Shown here: in pieces, positions 57,060 through 64,000 of the stretch
Layout: each line of letters opens with the position of its first letter
Position numbering within the stretch: the first letter of the stretch is position 1
The notes under the pieces: model-generated
The model's database searches: none
Told to the model about the DNA's origin: nothing
What the model saw: the letters and a program-made list of their open reading frames with translations, nothing else
Position numbers and translations under genes: made by a program
Source of the DNA: Adiantum capillus-veneris
Lineage: Eukaryota; Streptophyta; Polypodiopsida; Polypodiales; Pteridaceae
Direction of reading: 5' to 3'
DNA: 64,000 nucleotides
NCBI GenBank assembly: GCA_014529385.2
Contig: CM043958.1
Span: forward strand, 118,849,018-118,913,017

Positions 57060-57800
57060 TAGGATATGATCATCTGGTATTGTTTGCTCTTTGGCCATGT
57101 ACACGGGTCTTTATATGGTTATCTATATTCTCTTCTATATGATTAGATTTATGGACATATATGCGGACCTTTGAATGTTCATCTACATTGGTATCCTTTA
57201 TATATGTGGACCTTTAGCTTTATGGCCATATATGTAGACCTTTACATGCTCATCTACATTGGTACTTTTATAATGGATTAGAACATGCTTGTCTATATAG
57301 GCTCTATAAGGTTGTGTATATGGTCCTCTACAAGTGCATCTACAATTTTTCTCTATGGTCATCTTTACAATTGTCTGCATTGACATATCCATGGTTAACT
57401 TTTTAAAGATTGGTTGTCTACGTGGATCATCAATATGATCGACCAATGTCATCAATAGGGTCATCTTCATTGCTATCTTTTAATAATGGATTAGGATATG
57501 ATCGTATTTATAGTGGCTCTATGGAATCTAAATTTTCCTCTATATGGTCATCTACATTGTCATCTATATGGATTAGCATATGATTGTCTATAATATGGTT
57601 GTCTCTATGACTATCTACATGGGAATTTATATAGTCATCTACATTGGCATCCATATGGTCATTTAAATATATTGCTATCCTTTTGTTGTAGACCACATGT
57701 ACATGGTAATCTATATGGTCAGTTCTATGCTAGTCTATATGGTCATTTCCATGATCTTCTATATAGGCATACATATGGTCATCGATATGATCATCTATGT
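57060..57800. repeat. ATGGTCATCTAT-type minisatellite
   Basis: A degenerate short repeat of units such as TATGGTCATCTACATTGGCA and CTATATGGTCATC. Open frames on either strand follow the repeat and are not supported as genes. Confidence 0.8.
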
Positions 57801-59874
57801 TTGCAGGTCGCTGCAATGGACGTCCATAGCATAGCCTTCAGGCATCAACATAAATATCAATACCAGGGAAGCAACTCGGATGAGGCATGGAAACACTAGG
57901 GTGTCAATCCTAATGAAGTGAACTTGAAGAGATGCAACTACTAACTCTACAAGCAAATCAAACGCATTAAAGCCAAGTAATCTGCATATGTCCTTCTACA
58001 CAGCTCTACAGTCATCACGCCTGTTTACCATGCAAATCATATTGGATTCGCATGAAACTTGAAGGGAAGCTACAGGGGACTATCAGGAGCATATCCTATC
58101 ATTGTCACAGCATTCTGGATGGGTATACGTATTGCGATCATTCGTCCCAAAGTACGCAAAAACAGTAAACGGATGATCCTAAAGGGTAGTTTTTGGGTCC
58201 CTAAAGCCTCTCCTAGGGTCAAAACAACATAAAATACGCATATAAACACTCAAAATAGTGATTTAAGGCCACAACGGTTGCATTTGATACCTACATCGAA
58301 TCTTGAATGAAAGAGCAGAGTAAGAAGAACACAATGCAATAAACAAAACTGAATTTGGATTACCGTAGCCACAATAGTGATGATTACAAGTTGGATCCAA
58401 GAGGTCGCTCTCTGTGCATACATCAATAGTCACTTATCTTCCAAAATAATCCCCTTTCCCACTAACCTTAGTGTATTATATACCTAGGGCTTTCTAAAGT
58501 GGCCGACGACCAACTTCTCATGGACCTATACATACGTCATTGGAAAAATTACATCTTTGACTTAGACTTGACATAGACAATTTTCATTAGGCTTTTATAG
58601 GGTTTGATGTATTAAACATTGGATAAATAATGTGACCACATCAAAACTTTGGTCGGCTGACCCAACGGGCGCCATGGCTAGGTGGGCACTTGTATGTTGT
58701 TATCACCTCCAAACACTCCCCCCTTCCTAGCTCGTGTCGTCCCTTGACACAACCATTTGTAGTCTGGTCTTCTTGTTGATGAGACTCCCCCCTTCCTTGA
58801 TTGAGTTATATATGGCATGTTTTGCTTGTTCAAATGGGGTGCCCATTTGCCTTTGATTGATGAACATGTGTTCTTTGTGATTTGGATGTTGTGGATGAGG
58901 CATTTGTGTATGTTTTTGCACATCCTGCTTTACTTTTTTATTTGTACAGTTGGTCGATGATACCTGCTTCTTTGGATACTTTGCCTCCTAGTGCAGTTGA
59001 CTTTTTATTGGAGCTCATACCTCAAAATGTTTGAGACTTTGACGTGTGTGCACTGGCATCTCCAATTTGATTTTCTTTGCCACTTTGTCAATAGAGCTTT
59101 GTTGGTATCTTTGAAGATAAGAGTTGCTCTTGTCGAAGCGTAGTTGAGAACAATGTGGCCCCACTTTATCTCTTTGAAGATCGTGTAACAAATTCTTTAT
59201 TGGTTTCATTTGATGGAAGGAATATATACAATAGAATTATGATGGGTGTTTCTAAATTAGGGTCTAGAACCTGAATGACCAAAGGGAAAAACCCAGTGGG
59301 AAAAAATGACTTTGGTATACGGTCTTATTAGGGTTGAACACTTGGAAGTTGAGTACCTGTTCATGCAAGGTGAGTGCTTGGGAGAAATAAAGTAAGAGTG
59401 TGTAATGCAAGTGCCAATTATGGGACACTCTATATGCACACAAGATTTCTTTCAAGAAAATCATGCAATGTGAAAAATGAGTTGTTGGGTGCTTCAAGGA
59501 ACAAATGTAGCACATGTGATATCCAAGGACATCTCAATAGCTTCCACATTTCCAAGAAGGGTTTTTGATGTTGAAGCTTCTCCACTCATTACTCACTATG
59601 CATAGAGCGTGAGTGTCTTTTGGACTCTCTTCTTCATTTTACCAAACTTAAAATACATAGACTTGGACTCTTATGCTCACCTATACCAGCATGAGCGACA
59701 CAACATAAATATGCTCAACTCCTCCACCTTGAGCAGTACCTAGAATAGCTAAGACTCTTAGACCACAGAGAATACTACTTGAAGCTTTGGAACTAATGCC
59801 TTGCTCATTTAGTGGCTCAGCTGCCTGACTCTTGACTTTTATGCCATATATTTTTAATGGCGACTTGGACTTAC
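57801..59874. other. Gene-free region, possible 3' end of element D
   Basis: No convincing frame. On the minus strand AGGAAGGGGGGAGTGTTTGGAGG followed by TGATAACAAC near 58700-58735 could be a polypurine tract and LTR start, and TATATAA near 58478 could be a TATA box. Without a second LTR copy in the window this cannot be confirmed. Confidence 0.25.
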
Positions 59875-61025
59875 CTATTCATGGCCTGAAAGCCAATGCC
59901 ATAATTTCTTGAGATTAAGGCCTCTATCATTGCTTTGGTCTTTGGATTCCACCATCTTTTCAAGTAAGTTGGCATACTTTGACTCCTCTAGCTTCTTTTG
60001 TTGCATGGGATGTTCCATAAGAAGGCCGCATTGTTGTACCTTTACTTTTTCTTCTTTGTGAGGAGCTTGAGTTTTCAACAGTGGTTTTGGGACCCACTTT
60101 GTTCTTGCTTCATGAGTTGCTCCCTTGACTTGATGGACAGTAGGCTTTTGTATCCATACTTGGCTATTACCATTGTAAAAGCCTTGCTTTTGTAGTAGAA
60201 GACGAGGGATCCATTTTGAGGTTGTTTCTCCCTTGGTTGTGCTTAGTCTCTGTTGGCTCGTTGTTGTTGTTGATTGTCTTTGTGTGGGGTCCTTTGCTAC
60301 TTGGTTGGTCTTAGTGGCTCTAGGTTGAGCAACTACTTTGGGTAACCATATTTGAGTGTTACCTTCATAGAATCCTTGTGCTTCAAGTAGCTTGACGGGA
60401 ATCATTCTATTCTTTGTCTTCATTTGGCCTTGTTGGGTAGCTTGATAAATCTCTGACTTTGGTACCCATATTTGTTGTATTGTTTGCTTCTTTGAAGCTC
60501 TTTTTTTGTGCTTCTTCTTTTCCTAGTTGAGTTGGTTGTCTTTGCGTTGAATGCTCGGCTTGTTCTTTGTGGGGTTTTTTGTAAGGGTGAGAAGTTCATG
60601 CTGTTACTTGGGCTTTTTGGCCCAACATCATTTGAGGCACACCTGTCGCCCTTTTGTTGTTGAGATTGTTCTTGAGAGTGTATCCAAATTGGATCTTTGA
60701 CTTTAATGTGTTCCTTGGATACCAACACCTGCTTGACATTTCTTTGCTTCTTTTGGAGACTTTGCTGTGATGGAGATTTAGGTTTCAAAACCTTTTGTTT
60801 AGGGATCCATTGCATTGTTGAAGCTTTTGTTCTTGACGTAGAGGCTTTGCTTGAGCTTTGATGTGGGCTTGTCGAAGGTAAAACTAACTTGCGAGGATGA
60901 TCTTCTTCAATGTTTATTTTGGCCTTATCTTTTTCTGTTGCAGATGGTTGTCTTTTTTGTTGATGTCTCTTGGACCGTCTTTGTTGTTGTTGTTGATTCT
61001 TTTTGTTGTTGCCCGAAGAAGACAT
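59875..61025 (-). CDS. Element D repeat protein with W-[IV]-P motifs (two overlapping frames)
   Basis: Two minus-strand frames, 61025-60420 and 60423-59875, join end to end with a 4-base overlap. The first is Gln/Lys/Ser-rich (MSSSGNNKKNQQQQQRRSKR). The second carries a recurring motif: MIPVKLLEAQGFYEGNTQIW, KWIPRLLLQKQGFYNGNSQV and KWVPKPLLKTQ. MQWIPKQKV in the first frame looks like a further copy. The shared pattern is [KM]-W-[IV]-P-[KR]-x-L-L-x-x-Q-G-F-Y-x-G-N-x-Q. I do not recognise the family. Its place after gag and protease, where RT should be, is odd. Confidence 0.5.
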
Positions 61026-61716
61026 TCTTCCAACTCTTTGTTAGGACTAGACTTTCTTTGATGTGATGTGAGTCAACTATGTTGAAGTTGTCTTTGAACT
61101 CCCCATGACTCAACTTGAGTATTGCCTCCGCTATGCCAAAACTTGGGATTGGTGTTTTGGCACTGGTGTATACTCGTTCCTCCACTTCTTTAATTGTAGG
61201 CTTTCCCATCATTATCCAAGTGCCATATGACATTATATTCTTAGTAGCATAAGTATCAATTGCGGCCGAACATGTAACCTTGAGCCTTGTTTGTCCGCAT
61301 AAATTGAATTTGATCAATGTGGGATATTTCTCATCTTTGGCTTCTTCCTCATTCTTCCTTTGATCTTGAGTTTGTAGAACATCTGTTGATCTGGAGCTTT
61401 GCACATCTGATTCTTCCTGTACTTTCAACTCTGCATCATTTGAAGTTAGTTTCTTTGGAGTAGATGTTGTTGACTCTTCAAGTATGTCAATGATGACATC
61501 TCCACATGGTTGTATTGCTCTCCTAGTTTGTGTTTGTGCAGCATCCTCCATGACATAGCTATTTGTCCCTCTATTTTCATTCTCACAAATCTCATTAGCA
61601 TTTCTCAGCGCTTTCAACATAAAACATGAAACTAGGTCGTAGCCTTCTTCATTACAAAACTTGGTTGGAGTTAGCTCATTTACACACACATCCAAGGTTG
61701 CCAATTTTGAGTCCAT
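60925..61716 (-). pseudogene. Second retropepsin-like domain of element D
   Basis: The N-terminal half is acidic and linker-like. The C-terminal half reads KFNLCGQTRLKVTCSAAIDT and YATKNIMSYGTWIMM, then LKLSHGEFKDNFNIVDSHHI. This has the layout of a retropepsin (Ile-Asp-Thr-x-Ala-Thr-x-Asn-Ile-Met), with Tyr in place of the catalytic loop Gly. It would be inactive as a protease. It overlaps the following ORF in another frame. Confidence 0.5.
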
Positions 61717-61801
61717 CCAAATGGCTCAAATAATTTCTCTGGAAAGGGTTCCGATATGTAAGCTTCATCGTCCATTGATCTTTCTAGGATGCAATCCTCC
61801 T

Positions 61802-63591
61802 TCACTGAGCTTCCACACTTTGAGCACCACACATCCAAAGTTCTTGTTTAGTTTGTAGCCACGCAGGTATTTCTTTCCCATTGACTATAGTAGGGTCAAT
61901 TTCTTCTAAAGGAGTTCTATTCACATCTCTATAGCTATGGTCTTTTATGCTTATTTTTGTGGTGATCTTTTTGTGTCTCAAGTAGATATAGTCATAGCCC
62001 CAATCTTGAACCATCTTAAGTTGACGCATGAAAGGTCTTCTTAAAATGATATCAAAATTTTTCCCTTTTCCAAAATCTACTATTGCAAATGTATCTTCAT
62101 ATTCAATTCCACAAGAAGTCACAATAATTTGCTCTAGGATACCCAGAGGTTTTTCTGTGTATCCATCTGCAAGTTGCAATTTCATTCTAGTTTTCCTAAG
62201 CGTTGGTCTACCCCATTTTTCCAAATTTCTTTTGTGGATATGGCTACTCCAACCCCACTATCAAGTATAGCCAATGTTTTAACTCCTTTGTATTCCACAG
62301 GTAAGGTGGTGTTTCCTTCTTCTTCTTTGAAATATTCCCCCACCTTGTTTATTGGCACAGGTTTAGCGTTTGCGCTTTCTTGTTGAGTTTTATTTGATTG
62401 TTCATTTGAGGGTAGATCTTGAAGAGGTATCTTTAATCCCATCTTCCCCAAATTGTTTCCTACTTTATCCCATACATGTGGTCTAATCTTAAGCAGTTCA
62501 GATAGATTAATGGTGCATTGTATTGGAGCTGACATCAACTCTTGCATACTCTTTGTATCCATCATCTTGGATATGGCTTTCCTCTGAGATGGCACCACTC
62601 TAGTCTCTGAGTCTGCCTCATGTTCTCCTATGTATGAGGGTAAGGTCTTCAAGGACTCTGGTTTGCTTTCAATTGAAACTTCCATCCCTGCATCTCCATT
62701 TAGAGATTGAATGTCTCCCTGATAGACTTCATGCTCTGTATTGACCTCAGTTATGGGTGCAGATTGGAAAGTCGCACTGCCATCTTTTGCACTTCTAATT
62801 GCTTCCCACAATTCATTTGGCCATGGCTCATCTATGTCTGGGATAGGTGCCATAAATTGTGATCTTGACCTTGCATCATTAGTGGTGTTGGCCACTACTT
62901 GATCATCTAGTTGAATTTCTAGGTTGTTGGTTTCTTGTGTTGCAGTCTTTGCTTGCACATCCTTTTGTGATTCTAGCTCAATGTTTCTTTGATTTAATGT
63001 TTCAACAACCTTTTCCTTAGGCATTTCAAATCCAACACTTTTTGGTTTTGTTTCTGGAGGTGGAATTGGTGCTTCAGGCTCCATCATTGCCTGTACATTT
63101 TTTACCAATTCCTTACACATTTTCAACCTCTCAGTCTCTACCTCAACATGAGGATATTTCATACCTCGTTGCTCTAGGGTTTGGTTGGGTTTCAATCTAA
63201 ACTCATATGCTTCGAGTGCAGCATCTAATGGCTCTAGGACTTTGTCTACCAACACAGATCCTCCGGAAGACGCCTTCCTTGGTTTCTTATCGCTCACCAC
63301 CGTTTTGTTTTCCCGGTCTTGTTTTAACTGCTCCTTTGTCTCTTGTAATTCTGTTTGTAGTGCAGTTTGATTTGTAATTGTTTTTGCTTTAATTCTGTCT
63401 CTTTTGGCTTTCCAAGAGTTGTTTTGACACACTAGTTGTTTCCCCTTGTTTGGGTTGTTGATCTTTCTCCTCATTAGCTTGGTCCTCAGCATTTTCTTTT
63501 GCTTGGGCTCTAGTCGCTGGGCTCTAGTCGCTACCTTCACAGGAATTTTGGGTTCTGCCTCTGATCCACTTGGAGAAGGTAACACTCCCAC
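61802..63591 (-). pseudogene. gag-pro: Element D gag C-terminus and first retropepsin
   Basis: After a frameshift near 63590 the frame runs to 62182: a basic stretch, a coiled coil (QTELQETKEQLKQDRENKTV), a long linker, then the protease loop LAILDSGVGVAISTKEIW (D-S-G intact). A second frameshift near 62205 moves to the 62224-61802 frame, which supplies the rest: RMKLQLADGYTEKPLGILEQ, then FDIILRRPFMRQLKMVQDWG (Arg for Gly in the usual ILGRP). The element is Ty3-like. No RT or integrase is found downstream. Confidence 0.75.
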
Positions 63592-64000
63592 AACATTCCT
63601 TCCCCTGTTTGTTTGAGTGTTTTGGACAATTTAGAACAACGTGTGTAATGGCACACTCCAAACAATATCCAATTATCTCTACACAAGAACAATTCTTGGC
63701 CCAGTGATTACCTCCACACTTGTAGCATGGTCCATCTTGTTGAGTCACTGGTGGCACAATTGATGGTTGTTCTTGCTTAGCCAGAATGGTCTCTGGTCTA
63801 CGCTCTTGATTGGCTATGAACATCAGAGTGTCCTCATTCAATGAATAGAGTTTTCTCATAGGTTCTTGCCCTAGCCTAGGTTGTGATACCTCAGCTCTTT
63901 GTAAAGCCCTTGATACAACCCTATTTTGAAATAATGGATGATTTGGTAATGGCATTTGTTTTTCTATTTGATGTCCAAATAGTATCCCCCTCGTGTAGGT
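63524..64000 (-). pseudogene. gag: Element D gag with zinc knuckle, cut by window edge
   Basis: The frame is open to the window edge on its 5' side (reading TYTRGILFGHQIEKQMPLPN). It has CYKCGGNHWAKNC (C-x2-C-x3-H-x4-C) and a partial second cluster YCLECAITHVVLNC. A frameshift near 63590 ends it. The capsid part lies beyond the window. Confidence 0.75.

Noticed and set aside
57508-57696. Asp/His-rich minus-strand ORF
   Set aside because: It follows the minisatellite period and has no other support.

Overview
This window looks like gene-free, repeat-packed DNA of a land plant. All recognisable coding sequence belongs to LTR retrotransposons (Ty3 and Ty1 type) or to a Penelope-like retroelement. 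Interstitial CCCTAAA-like telomere tracts are present, and many in-frame stops look like CAG-to-TAG changes, as expected from cytosine deamination at plant CHG methylation sites. I see no convincing host gene, tRNA, rRNA or CRISPR array. A non-seed plant (fern, lycophyte or bryophyte) would fit the endonuclease-less Penelope-like element, but that is inference.

1-23.2 kb: nested Ty3 and Ty1 elements. The window opens inside a decayed Ty3 element (G1, 1-6382), inserted into an older coding remnant (6383-7473). A complete sister element (G2, 7812-23191; 468-bp LTRs, GTAAT target duplication) carries gag-pro-pol plus a very long extra 3' ORF. A complete Ty1/copia element (13659-18837, GCTCC target duplication) sits inside that extra ORF.

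23.5-36.3 kb: a three-level nest. Minus-strand Ty3 element A (protease at about 36.2 kb, RT at about 25 kb) is split by minus-strand Ty3 element B (25165-35972, ATGT target duplication). B holds plus-strand Ty3 element C (25425 to about 31018). A deletion fused the RT of C to the gag of B. The 2-kb LTR of C carries two paralogous small ORFs joined by an ATGA overlap.

37.9-57.0 kb: a satellite of roughly 180-bp monomers, each built of two nested dyads. It is invaded by a 7.8-kb Penelope-like element (41468-49242, minus strand) with the head-to-tail partial-dimer (pseudo-LTR) layout. Both pseudo-LTRs carry a short type I hammerhead ribozyme motif, exactly one 6324-bp monomer apart. The insertion is flanked by a direct duplication of about 1.7 kb of satellite. 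A 1.34-kb CMC/CACTA-like DNA element and a small poly-G/poly-C-bounded element also sit in the array, and a roughly 1-kb tandem duplication interrupts it at 52.9-55.0 kb.

57.0-64.0 kb: an ATGGTCATCTAT-type minisatellite, then a minus-strand Ty3-like gag-protease region (element D) that runs off the right edge. It has two retropepsin-like domains and a W-[IV]-P repeat protein, and no RT is visible.

The features of most interest are the hammerhead-bearing Penelope-like element with its kilobase-scale target duplication, the palindromic satellite, and the overlapping twin ORFs in the LTR of C.
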